Made by a program: the position numbers and the translations under genes. The notes under the pieces were generated by a model. The model searched no databases and had not been told where the DNA came from. It saw only the letters and a program-made list of their open reading frames with translations. A stretch of 64,000 nt of DNA from Membranipora membranacea (lineage: Eukaryota > Bryozoa > Gymnolaemata > Cheilostomatida > Membraniporidae), in contig OU612068.1 in NCBI GenBank assembly GCA_914767715.1, positions 6,386,001 to 6,450,000 on the forward strand, in the 5' to 3' direction. Below, piece by piece: positions 49,210 to 59,827 of this stretch (the first letter of the stretch is position 1; every line of letters starts with the position of its first letter).

Positions 49210-50296
49210 GGTATTTCCTGTGGAACTTTGTTGTCCCATCACTGCTGAGGCAGTTTCCAGTCGCACCATCAACCCCCTCCAACATACACTCAGCTACATG
49301 AACCTTCGCAACGTAATTGGCCTCCTTCAATATCTGGCAAGCGAGCGTTTTGCTTGGAATTCGATTAAGGGATCTGCCTGTCAGACTTCTGATCACTGTG
49401 GAAATCACAGGGCCGATATTGCGCTTCGCAACGTTCTGTCTCAGCAGGTCCATCACACACATCCTCAGGTCATCAGTGTACTTTCCGTTTTCAAGGCAAA
49501 CAACATCCTCCCGATTCATGATGGCCCCAAGCTCCTGCAGTTCTTTATTTTCTCTCTCCAAGCCCTTGACCTACCGATTGAGAAGGGCAATTTCCTAGGC
49601 AGCTGCACCCTCACTCTCCGCTGTCGTGGGGTTAGCCTTCGCCAACTTTCTTTTAATATAGTTGGTCTGTAGCATTAGCTTTCTCCTCTCCTCTCCAAAC
49701 ACACTTGCCTCCGTCACCAATTCTGTTAGCCTGGCCTCGCAATCCTCTAGCAAATCTCGCTTCTTCTCCAACACATCAGTGAGCGCCTCTATCTTCTTAT
49801 CCCTACGGAGAACTTCCATCTTCATTCTCTTTGGGTCCTTGACCTTCTCTGACAACGATACAACCTTCTTCTCCAGCTCAGCAACCTCTCCCTGGCAGGA
49901 CTCAAGCAGCTTGTTTTTCTCATCGAGCACTTTCTTTAGCTGTTCTTTTTCAACCACAGAGCCTTGCATGACAGTCACCAAATCACCTGCACACTTCTCA
50001 TAAAGTTCGCTCAATGTTTCTGTCTTAGCTGCGAGGTGTTCTCTTTCGGCGCCGAGAGTTCTCGAGCTGACCTCTAACTCAGTAACCTAAGAGTTTTTCC
50101 ATCTTTGAGTTGAGTATACCCAGCCTCGATGAGATGTTGGTTAATATCTTTCCAAATATTGGCCTTGACTTCTTTGTCATAGTAATCCCTATTAGCCTTG
50201 TCATAGAGACATGGCCTCACTCGGACAAGTTAGGTGCTCTTGTCACGTCTGTGGCAAATTGTCCTCACTACTACTATTTTCTTCAGAAGATGACAT
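49210..50296 (-). pseudogene. 5' half of the MADF / coiled-coil repeated gene
   Basis: Minus-strand frames in order: a short acidic start (50296, MSSSEENSSSEDNLP, then a stop), a MADF (Myb/SANT-like) segment at about 50229-50095 (VRVRPCLYDKANRDYYD...IWKDINQHL), a coiled coil to 49595, and a frame to the insertion at 49218 (SLNRIPSKTLACQILKEANY ... DGTTKFHRKY). In the coiled-coil frame two in-frame TAG codons follow closely (about 49592-49594 and 49571-49573). MADF domains bind DNA in animal transcription factors and transposon proteins. A +1/-1 shift separates the acidic start from the MADF frame. The lesions and the split mean the gene is dead. Its other half is at 43770-45759. Confidence 0.65.
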
Positions 50297-50429
50297 TCCA
50301 AGACTGTCTGTTATACTATTTCCCGCAATAAATAAGTCACATGACCTACTACAACATCCAATCACAAGCGGGTAGGTCAGTATGATCGGTTACATAGTCT
50401 GGGCTGCTAGACTTGTGCTGGCAGTGTCG

Positions 50430-50640
50430 GTCGAGTGTTATGTCGGTCCCGTTTCATGTCGGTCCCGTTTCATGTCGGTTCCAATAAGTCGCCCCCGTGT
50501 TCGACCGACAGAAACGTGCCAATTGTCGGATTGTGTGAACGAGCCTGTACTTTGCTGATGTGTACGTAACATTGCTGAGGTGTACATTGCTGAGGTGAAC
50601 TTTGCTGAGGTGTACATTGCTGAGGTGACCATCCAACAAT
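50430..50640. repeat. Two small tandem arrays
   Basis: A 16-bp unit (GTCGGTCCCGTTTCAT) at about 50440-50480 and a 15-bp unit (TTGCTGAGGTGTACA) at about 50555-50635. Both interrupt or border the DUF6729-like remnant to their right. Confidence 0.75.
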
Positions 50641-51110
50641 AGTCTTGTTGCCTCGGTGGCTCTTCTGACGCGACATTCTGTGAAGCATGAGAGTATACAA
50701 ATTATCAAGTGATATCAACTGCAGGCGAGCGATTGAGGAGCAACGACTTGGACACCCCACCAAGTCAAAAAGGTCACACTTCCCTTAGTTTAAGTGCTGT
50801 CTTAATCTCCCGAATCATTTTTATGCCATGCTAATTAAATATTTACCTACTAACACCATCAAGTATCCTTGCCTCCCGAGATGGTAAATTGCGATTAAAA
50901 TCATAATGGGGTATCAGGTATGTGATAAAGTTATTCATGGTGATGCCTTACCGAGATATTCTGTTGCCATTAGATAATAGCCATCAATGTCAACCAATTT
51001 CCTTATAACTCTGTGCACACCCAGATGTGTAAAGGCATTACAACATTCAGGACACCGAAGGTCAATGCCCCACAACCTCTGTGGCATCCAACACAGTATC
51101 TCATGCCGGA
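50640..51110 (-). pseudogene. Transposon-type remnant, DUF6729-like, copy 2
   Basis: The minus frame 51110-50950 reads WMPQRLWGIDLRCPECCNAF, then THLGVHRVIRKLVDIDGYYLMATEYLG. This is the 'P..LW...L.CP.C...LT..G..R..R.V.DIDG.Y...TEYL' pattern of DUF6729-type proteins, better preserved than at 37.1 kb. The downstream exon (50690-50640) shares RRATEATRL with copy 1, but the Trp-Ser..Leu-Asp block that should follow is replaced by a 15-bp minisatellite. Confidence 0.45.
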
Positions 51111-51717
51111 AGTACTGGCCAACCTAAAAATAAAATTTGAAACCTTGTTAAAACATGTAAAATATCTATGTTCATTTACTATGATGACAGCGTCGGATGT
51201 GTTATCATAGAGAAGAATGGTCGGTGATTTTTCATATTTTTTTCTAGCATCCGATGGTGGTGTGATGGTGTACACGGACAGTAACTTTTGGAGTACTACT
51301 CCCTTTCAAATTACCAAGTTAAACACTGGCATGCAGCATGCTGTCAGCTGACAGCTGCTGTCACCATTCGTAATCAACAATACGTTTGGTAGCTTAAGTT
51401 CAGAAGCTCTATACACTCTGGTTGATGGTACCACAGTTTGAGATTTAACACTGTCGTTCCTCCGCCATCCTCTGCCTTCCGAAAGCTGTTGTTTCCATTT
51501 ACATGGGAGGCGGTCTAGAGCAGAACTCAAAAGTGTAAACAACAAAGGGTATATCAATAAACAACCACCATTTATTGACTAAGCAAGGACAACAGACTAA
51601 TTGTGTGAGCAGAACCCACTTTGCAGGGTCGAGAAAAGATAGTTTCTCACGGCACCATGTAAATCGTGAAATGCCATTGCAGCAAGTATGATCTTTTTTC
51701 TTTTTATACCAACTTAA

Positions 51718-53130
51718 TGGAGATACCGAAAAGTTCACCTAGTAGGCCAGCAGCAGCACCTCAATATTGTTTCATTGTGTGTAAGGATGATGAACAGAGA
51801 AAATTAATAGCAAATAATCAAATGATATTTATTATTGTTTCGATTTTTGAAGTGGTACTATTCCATAAGTGGGGCAATAAATAATGTTTTGCTAAAATTA
51901 TTTTCTGATGCAGATTCTACAATATTTCTGCAGAACTAACTTGCAAAAGTTACTTGGCAACATTTAGCCAATCAAAATGGATAATTCTGATGATTAGCCA
52001 ATGACAGTGCAGAGCATTTTTGTTGCCTGCAACATGGCCGCCAACCATGAGGCTTGCTGCATCAGTTCCCACAACACAGAGCATAAATTATGATAAAATC
52101 CACTGATTAAATTGTCACACCAGCAACTGGACAATGCTCTGAGCAAAGCTGAGGATTGGGTTTTGCTAGACAAACAGCCTGAGCAGCAAGAAGCTACTGA
52201 ATTACTCTGGATCAGAGAGATTAGCTACCATCATAATGCATTATGAGCCTCAGCATGGGACATATATTGTGATAGAATGGAGAATGATGACAATAGAAAT
52301 GAACATTCTTTCTATGCTCACAAAATCTGATATCTGAGATTTGCATAACAAAACTAGTAGCTGCACAGAAAGCCCACACCAGGAAAAATGTGAGTGTTAA
52401 GATGAATGATTGTGATTGTTTACTTCACTTTCAGGTTTCAATGTTTTTGTTTACTACAAGTACATTTATTTGTTTATTTCATGAACATACTAGTGTCTCT
52501 TCTAGTACTAGTAGCCTATCCTCATCCCAGGTGTTTCAATGTGATGGTAGGTTATCAATATTATTAGAAAATCAATAATTTAAAAAGATTGGGTTTATGT
52601 AAAAAAAATAGGTCTATGTAATTGTTGACCTTACTTTCAGCAAAGAGTAACTTCGCTATTACAGCTTACTCCAATCCAAATCACAGGCCTTCTGTAGTTG
52701 GTGCAAGTCCAGTGGTCGAGTGCCCCAGTGGTCAAGGCCTAAATGAGAAAATGCCTCGACCACTGGGGCACTCGACCACTGGACTTGCACCAACTACAGA
52801 AGGACTGTGGTCCAAATCACTACATTTAAAGCATGCCAGTTACTCATCAGCCTTTTAATGCTAGCGGGACTGGATTGCTGTTACTATTAGCAAGGCGTAA
52901 CACTGCTGTTAGCATTATTAGTAGTGTTTGTGTTGTGATAGCAGTGTTATCAAACTATCATTTATGTATTTAGAATGAAGATACATCTAGTAGTGATGAT
53001 GACAACGGAAACAAGGCGACAGCTTGGTTACTCTTTACTGTTCAGTGTTTATGAATTACAGATGCTCGATTGGTTTTTTTTTCAGCTGGCTTGTACCAAG
53101 CGACTCAAGCTAATGAAATAGAGAGCTTAC
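51718..53130 (+). other. Exon-like plus-strand pieces, possible broken or unrecognised gene
   Basis: Several pieces look like exons but do not assemble with certainty. They are 51718-51780 (MEIPKSSPSRPAAAPQYCFIV, donor gtaagg), 52125-52243 (QLDNALSKAEDWVLLDKQPE..., ends TGA), 52641-52858 (KSNFAITAYSNPNH..., acceptor ttactttcag), 52975-53060 (NEDTSSSDDDNGNKA, acceptor atttag) and 53097-53130 (LACTKRLKLMK then TAG, acceptor tttttcag). A hairpin insertion sits in the third. No domain is recognised. They could belong to one small host gene or to transposon debris. Confidence 0.3.
52675..52820. mobile_element. Foldback element: near-perfect hairpin with 10-bp flanking direct repeats
   Basis: Arms 52688-52738 and 52753-52803 (51 bp each) differ at one position, with a 14-nt loop. 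Pairing extends outward by CACAG after one mismatch. TCCAAATCAC lies on both sides (52675-52684 and 52811-52820), as expected of a target duplication around a 126-bp insert. Each arm contains an internal repeat (CAGTGGTC twice). It could be a small MULE-type MITE or the product of template switching. Confidence 0.8.
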
Positions 53131-53974
53131 TATTATATATTTGAAAATTCTGATGATGTGGCAAGAGAAGCACACTACCATCAAATACTATTCCAGGAAG
53201 ACTTACGAAAGGTGAAGGATAGTTCAAAACCTTGAAAACTCTAGAGGAGTAAATAGTTTGCTGGAGGAGATGTTCACCATTTCACACACTCCTAAGACAG
53301 GTGACATTCAAGCCTCATTTCATTTAGACTCTCACCTCAGCTTGCCAAAAGTTAGTGCTAGCTAACATTAAGTCACCCATAAACTAGCTAAACCTCGCCA
53401 AATATTACTCCTCTAGGGTAACTATAGGTTATTTCTGTAGTGTTATATCTATTTCAGCATCTATGTTTTATTTAAAGAAGAGTCTGCTTGTTAAATATGT
53501 GTAGGGTGATGTCATAGGTCTAAGCAGTTGACATCTATTACAAGAAAGCCATAAACCCCCTTCCTCCCCCGTTTTTATATATCTACTTGCTTGTAATACG
53601 AATAACATATTCATCCAACAGATTTGTTTTGCAAGCTTTTTAACTTAGCTGCTAGATGTGATGTGAGATAGAATCATTTTTTGTTCAAAGGTTGTTCTAC
53701 CTCCTGCTGTTAACTTGAGTTGAGATCCAGTTATGCGATTATATTTCCGCTCCTTAATCTTGAGTTTCATCATTCTTTCAGTGATACAGCGAAGGAGGAA
53801 GAACCACGCAAAAAGGCTTAAAATAACTATTCCGATCATAGATCATTGCCAAAGTCCAAGACTAAGAAGCACCAAATTTAACAAGATGACCAAGTACCAA
53901 AATACTCTGCATGCATTTGTGTCAAAGCATGTTTTCACATGAATTTTATATTCTTGATGTCCTTTGTTGCATGC

Positions 53975-54415
53975 CCACACGTTGACATAGGTCACATTGC
54001 AGGTATGTGTTTTACTGCTGTATATATTCATTTGATACAGGCTTGTACCAATATCTACTTTCCAATTAGTCAATGAAGAGGATTTGTACCTTGAATGTAT
54101 TTATCAATACTGGTTTTTTTTGCTTTCCTTCTTGTTTACACAGGTCATATTATTGTTGGTATTCACTTATTGTATTTTGATGTAACAATTTTATATATGT
54201 TTGTACATATATCTCACCTTCCAATTAGTCATTGACTGGATTTTTACCTTGATAAAGAATGTATTATATCAATACAGGTTTTCGATGCATTTGATAAGCA
54301 CATTAGTTCGTCTTTCTTTGCTTTCCTTCACGTTGACACTGGTCACATTGTGGATATATCTTTGTTTATACTGGTGTGTACTTGTATTGCACCTCTCAAT
54401 AAGTCAATAAAGAGG
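53975..54415. repeat. Three diverged ~165-bp tandem units
   Basis: Blocks such as ACGTTGACATAGGTCACATT, CCAATTAGTCAATGAAGAGG and TCAATACTGGTTTT recur about three times at 150-200 bp spacing with 20-30% divergence. No function is evident. Confidence 0.65.
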
Positions 54416-54649
54416 AACTGTTTGTGCCTTGGTAGATATTATGCATACAGAATGCTCATTATAAAACGAAATTTTGCAACTTTTTTGTCTTTTCTTAGCC
54501 TCTGTAAAAAGAATATGCAGAGAGTTATGAACTTTACATAATTGGATTCGCAGTGAAATTCGGGACTAGTTTCACTCAATTCTAGGTAACCCCAGAGAGA
54601 TGATTATTATTAAATGCAATTTTTTGATCACTCATTGGCAAGAAGTTTC

Positions 54650-55855
54650 TTGACTCTACCTGTTTTTCACATCTTAACTGGATCCACCCTGTCCCCATAT
54701 ATTCCCAATTCATAATTAGACTGCTACCAGTTATTTTATATTAGGGTCTTCTTATAAAAAAGATAATGAAAATCACATATGAAGTTTATTTATTGCTGTT
54801 ATTCTGGAAAGGTTGCGGAAAACCTATTTTAATGCCACAACTGTATTTGAGGGGTGTCTACAATCTGTCTGTAAAACGTCAATAGATGGATTTAGCAGTA
54901 TGATATTTTCTCAAAAACCACTCAAGATATGCATGATATTGATAAAAAATTTCAATGACGCCACATCATTCTATGATCTTTGCCGAAAGAAGTTAAATGG
55001 TAAAAACGCTCTATATCCCCCTTTTCCACGTTTCTTACTTGGATCCGCCCCCTTTTGCCCCGTCTGTATAATAGTACATATGCGCCATCAGAACGGCCAT
55101 AAAAAACTACCCCAGACAAGAGCGGTGGATGCTCATGTTCGAAGTCCGGTTTGCATTGTACGCAATTGTGTGGATGCCTTCAATGCGACAATGGCAGGGA
55201 CGACACTCAGCAAGATGAGTATGACCAAATTACCGATGATGAAAACCTTGACCTTTAAACTAGTATGAATTTGCATCCTTTCTTTGTTTTGCTTTAGCAG
55301 TGATACTTATGTGCTATTTAAAATAGCTATTAAATTCAAAATACATAATCAGATTACACACTTTACCAGAATAAAACTTCATAAACGTTTACCTGTTTTT
55401 CACATCCCAACTGGATCCACCCCTTTCTCATATATTCTCAATTTATTATTACACTGCTACCAGATACTTTATGATGGGGTCTTTTTATAAACAAATCATG
55501 AAAAATGAAATGAGAAGTACATTTATCACTGTTATTCTTGCACGCTTGCACAAAACCTATCATTATGCCGCAACTGTGTTCGAGGGGTGACTACAATTTG
55601 TCTGTAAAACGTCAACCATTGGGTTTAGCAGTATGATATTTTCCCAAAAACTACTCAAGATATGCATGATATTGATAAAAAAAATTCAATGACACTGCTT
55701 CATTCTATGAACTTCGCCAAGAGAAGTTAAATTGCAAAAAACGCCCTTTTAACCCCTTTTTCCGTGTTTCTTACTTGGATTCGCCCCTTTTTGCCCCATT
55801 TGTGAAATGGTACATATGCGTCATCAGAACGACCATAAAAAACTACACCAGATAC
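54650..55855. repeat. Two ~465-bp direct repeats separated by ~270 bp
   Basis: 54650-55115 and 55388-55855 align throughout (CTGTTTTTCACATC, GCTACCAG, AACTGT.TT.GAGGGGTG, CTGTAAAACGTCAA, CAAGATATGCATGATATTGA, TTTCTTACTTGGAT, ATCAGAACG.CCATAAAAAA) at roughly 80% identity. The spacer holds a cysteine-rich reading frame. They could be solo-type ends of an old element or a simple tandem duplication. Confidence 0.8.
55116..55258 (+). pseudogene. C-terminal cysteine-rich tail of a transposon-type protein
   Basis: After a possible acceptor (taccccag) the plus-strand frame reads KSGGCSCSKSGLHCTQLCGC, then LQCDN and an acidic tail ending TDDENLDL and TAA. The pattern 'C.C.K.GL.CT..C.C..C.N' is the CXC-like end found in many repeated metazoan proteins. 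The rest of the protein is not visible upstream, so this is probably a detached end. It lies between the two 465-bp repeats. Confidence 0.45.
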
Positions 55856-55887
55856 AGTCTTCAATTTTCTCTGTTCAAGACACTTAC

Positions 55888-58100
55888 GCAGATGTTATTT
55901 TTAGAGCCTTTTATGTATAGCCGCTGCTGGCCTATAGGTTCACACAATTTCTGTAATGCAGATAATTATGCACTTACAGTACTTTGGTGTTGTAACCTGC
56001 TGCGGTGTTGTAACCTGCTGTGGTGTTGTAACCTGCCGTGGTTGTGTAATCTGCTGTCTTGGTGTTACCTGATGTGGTTGTGTGACCTGCTGTGTTGGTG
56101 GAACATGCTGTGGTGTATCCTCCTACAAATGACAACAAAATGTTACAACATATACCTACAAGCTGATGTATCATGGATACTATGTTACTGTGCCATGCCC
56201 TTGATAATTAATGGATACTTACAAAAACTTGCTAGAAAATGAACTTGCACTGTTGACGAAAGGTGTGACAACTCACTCGTGGAATAACTTCTGGAAAAGA
56301 TGTATCAAACTCATCCGCAAAATCCTCCGCGGTCAATTCATTGTCGAGAGACAATATGGGTACGACAATTGGCTGTGTGGCCAGGGAGGGTGGCAGTCTG
56401 TTGTGTCTTTAATGAAAAAAAGTATGCAAGCTGTACATTCAATCTAATCACTAATAAACTACCATATTATATATAGCTATATGCATAAAAGTTAGGTTTG
56501 CGATTTAGTACTAGCTTCAAACAGCAGCTTACTCACCCCAGCTTACTATAACTCTCACTCGTTACTTTATATAGACTGAGCAAGCCAAATCAATAGCTGT
56601 AAATCATAGGGTCACCCCTAAACAGGCAGCCTTTTACTCCTATAGGACATACTAATATTATATCCAGAATGTGTCCTTCATTAATCAGTATCACTATTAC
56701 TATTATACTAAGTACCACTACCATAGTTTTTTCATTCATTAAATTTAATAGAATTAATCTGAATACAACCAATCTCATCAAAAGAGTTGCAGAGAAAAGA
56801 ATATATATCCTTGACAAATCCTCATCACCCCGGGGACAATTGGGGGATACCAAAACTTTCTTCAGGGTCTCAAAGAGACTAGATCTCTAGGAGATGCCAC
56901 TAGTGTTGACGAATCCCCTTCCTCACTTTTCTCTCAATTTTGCTCTTTCCACATACCTTGACACACTGGGCTTTATCCAATGCCAGTCATCTAGTCTACT
57001 TTCACTCTCCTCCAGTTCCAACAACTCGTTCTCTCTTTTCTCAAGATTACTCTTAAATTGGTAAAACATATCGACCAGGTTTTTTGCATCTCTGCAAGCA
57101 TTTGAAGGGGATGGCGAAAACCCCACAGCTTCCATCAAGCTGGGCAACTTTTCGGTGCGCACTCTTTTCCCAACATCACTTTAGGAAGTCTACCTGACCT
57201 GGTAGGCTTAGTAACAGTAGGCTTAGTCTTTCTTAGGTACTTTTTTAACAACAACATGATTATTTTGTCCAGAATTTGCACTTTGATTTTCATCTTCTTA
57301 AGAAACACGATCCAGATTGGTATCATCCAAGGTGGGTTGATATAAAGTTACCACTAGCTCTTTGTTATTACTGACGTTCAAGCTTCCAGCATTAGCATTA
57401 AGCTTAAAACTAAACTTCCCAGTACTTGCAGACCTTTTCTCTATGGACGTCTGCTCCAGAGCACATATTTTGCTGCGATGTGACTGCTTTCTCTGTTTCA
57501 GTAGGGCGTTGAGCATTCTCTTTCTAAATTCATTATCACCCACTGGCAGGTAGCGCTGTAGCAGCAGCCTCCACACTTATTCCAGGCGGATTGGGTCAGG
57601 TTGCCTGGGAAGAGCGAACCCAGTTTCTCCCACAGGCACACATCACTAAGTAGACAGTTATAGGTAACATCGTAAATCTCAGGACCCACTCTCATGCCGG
57701 TCTTAATGGTCTCACACCTATCTCTGGCTTCATTCTGCTGAAGGAACAGCTCGTATGCTGAGTCGGTTATGTGTGTGCGAGTCCCCTTAATGTTTCCTCT
57801 AGCCGTCTCTGATACTGTGTCAGGGTACCTGCCTGACCTCGCCTCACTTTCTGACGTCTTTACCATAGTTTGGAATGCGTGCTCAACACGCTTGCACAGC
57901 TTGTATGGGGCTGTTGTTGTTTTACCTCTGAGGGGTCTGAGGCAACGTGACATCTGTTTAATGCACTTAACACTGTGCGACCGCCAATCTTGCTTATTAC
58001 ATCCTCCGACTGCATCAGAGGTTTGATGAGAAGTTGAGGGTGTTGGTTGCGCAGGAGCAGGTATTTCTGCCTGACGAGAACATTGACGAGAACATGACAC
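55888..58100 (-). pseudogene. Multi-exon gene with PQQVTT repeats; frameshifts and a stop in first exon
   Basis: The first long exon runs 58100-56957. It begins with MSCSRQCSRQAEIPAPAQPT, continues through YDVTYNCLLSDVCLWEKLGS and RLLLQRYLPVGDNEFRKRML, and then a basic PTVTKPTRSGRLPK stretch and a coiled coil, and ends WIKPSVS at donor gtatgt. It needs frame changes near 57570, 57240 and 57165 and contains a TAA near 57300. The following exons 56406-56277, 56122-55978 and 55931-55888 are clean, with matching phases, and encode an acidic segment and then PQQVTTPQQVTT repeats. Exons with consistent phase suggest that this was a real gene. The lesions lie partly beside homopolymers and could be assembly errors. 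Family not recognised. Confidence 0.5.
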
Positions 58101-58458
58101 GCAGGTAATAGTGTTATTGATCGGGAATGTTCTCTTCCACCATCTTTGCTGTAACTGAATATAACACCGTTAGCTACATTGTCCCAAACATTCCCAGCTA
58201 GAATTTGCTAATGGAAACACTCCAGCTGCTCAGCCATGAACTAACGAATAGATTGAACGTCGATATTGTCCTTCAAGAAGAGGATGTCAGAGTTTATGCT
58301 CTTCTGTTTTTCTGTAAGATGAGAGCTGTTTGGACTGATGATACTGCTGCTGCTTTTGTCGGAGGAGCTCATTCCGAGGCCATCATCAGTTCATCCTCAC
58401 TCTCGTGAAGGCTGGAGTCGGGTCCATTGCCGGCTTTTCTAGTGCTTCAAGAACTGCA

Positions 58459-58710
58459 TTAGTAGGTGGTATCACTTGTCTCTTTCTGAAGTTTATTACC
58501 CGAAGATACTGAGCATTGCAGTAACCCGGGATGCCACATGTCTTCGGCATGGACCTCAACAGCGGCAGCAGTCATTCCTTGTGACTTATGAACAGTGGTG
58601 TCATAGCACAGAGTCACCGGGAACTGAGTTCGACTGATCTCCACATCTTGTCTGCTGTCATATCTGTCAAAAGTTTGATCATATTCATACTATAATAATC
58701 TTTCCACAAG
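58459..58710 (-). pseudogene. PIF1-like helicase fragment
   Basis: The minus frame contains FPVTLCYDTTVHKSQGMTAA, matching the 'P...AYA.TVHKSQGMTL..V.V' block near the C-terminus of PIF1/Helitron-type helicases. The following 'GQ.YVALSR' block is degraded (WHPGLLQCSVS), and the frame soon ends. No Walker A or B motif is present in the window, so only a tail fragment remains. It may once have been joined to the gene on its left or come from a Helitron-like element. Confidence 0.6.
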
Positions 58711-59820
58711 CCTCAATCATAGCAGAAGTGTTACATCTTTGGTCTATCAATACTTACACAAAGTATATCAATTTGGCAGCTTTTCATTGGATATTTAGAC
58801 TTAACCTTCATGAACTCACATTTCATTTAGGGCTTAGTTTAAATGACATAAATTTGTAAGTCATAGTATGGTGACTTTCTGCAGAATGTTTTAAAAAACA
58901 CTGATAAAAATGCTTAATGCCCACACCAATTGCTTGGCCACTGCTTCTCACATTCAGCATTACTCAATTCACCTGCATATCCCTTTTTTTGGAAGGCAGA
59001 GTCGGGTGATGAGGTGGTGTGTCTGGCCAACGTGCCAGACGGTTTTTGTCATTGTTGTCATGTCGATAGAGCTGGGAGTGCTGGTTGCAGCCATCCATAT
59101 TTGAGATGTTACATCTGTCCGCTACGGCAGCGTCCCTTTGTTGGTGTGGACCATATTAATACATATACTAGCAGGATCATAAAAGTGCGTTATATACTCG
59201 TGTATAAAACACATAAAAATCAAGATACGCAGGCAAATATTTTTTCAATCGCCATTTATCGGTGTGACGCGGTGTAATAGAATTTACAAAAATAAATTTG
59301 CAGAAAAATTAACCCTAAACTTGGATGGTGAAATACCTCGGCAGAGAAATGCTTCAAGAAATCCATACGGATAGCGATTAGATAATAAATTTAGCAGACA
59401 GATAACGCTGAGAGAAATCAATAAGCTGCTCCATAGTGAATAAGAATGATAGAATTGCTGAGATTAATAAAATGTTACGTAGATCATCATGACTACTGAC
59501 TGATATAATTGTCACATGAGTGAAATAATTATCTGTGTATGATACAGCTATTGAAAATGAACAAAAGAATGCACAGAATAAATAACAGCTTATAGCTTAT
59601 TAGTCCATACCAACACAGTCCCGTCGTCTGAATGTTTGTACGAATGTCTGTTTGTACAAAGCTGTTACTCCGGTCCCGATTTTATACCTGAAAGATATGT
59701 TGCGCCCTTTCGTGTTGAGCCTGTGTAAAATTTGGCCTTTTTCAGAAAAAGGTTGCCCACCTATGCTCTAGAGTCGAGTGGGTTGATGGCGCATTTTAGC
59801 CGTCACCATTTACAATAACC
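58711..59820. other. Intergenic, no gene recognised
   Basis: AT-rich, with no exon or named repeat that I can support. Confidence 0.4.
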
Positions 59821-59827
59821 CGATATG

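Larger units (their letters stand above)
45751..49218. mobile_element. TIR DNA transposon (3,450 bp) with 9-bp target duplication, MULE-like
   Basis: The element occupies 45760-49209 and begins TAGATCAAGTTTGC and ends with its exact inverse. Flanking copies of GGTATTTCC lie at 45751-45759 and 49210-49218. The terminal inverted repeats are about 88-93 bp. The insertion splits a reading frame: on the minus strand, codons ending HRKY before the element continue with QSFQVTT after it once a single target copy is kept. Nine-base duplications and long inverted repeats are the hallmark of Mutator-like elements. No transposase motif is visible inside, so the element looks non-autonomous. It carries the exon set at 46409-48756. 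Confidence 0.85.

Noticed and set aside
52688-52803. Hairpin as bacterial-type terminator or attachment site
   Set aside because: The window is eukaryotic; arm length and flanking direct repeats fit a foldback insertion.
55790-55855. Minus-strand exon reading FYGRSDDAYVPFHKWGKKGR, duplicated in the other 465-bp repeat
   Set aside because: Attractive with acceptor and donor, but its phase does not match the preceding exon (55931-55888), and the repeat copy shares it simply by duplication.
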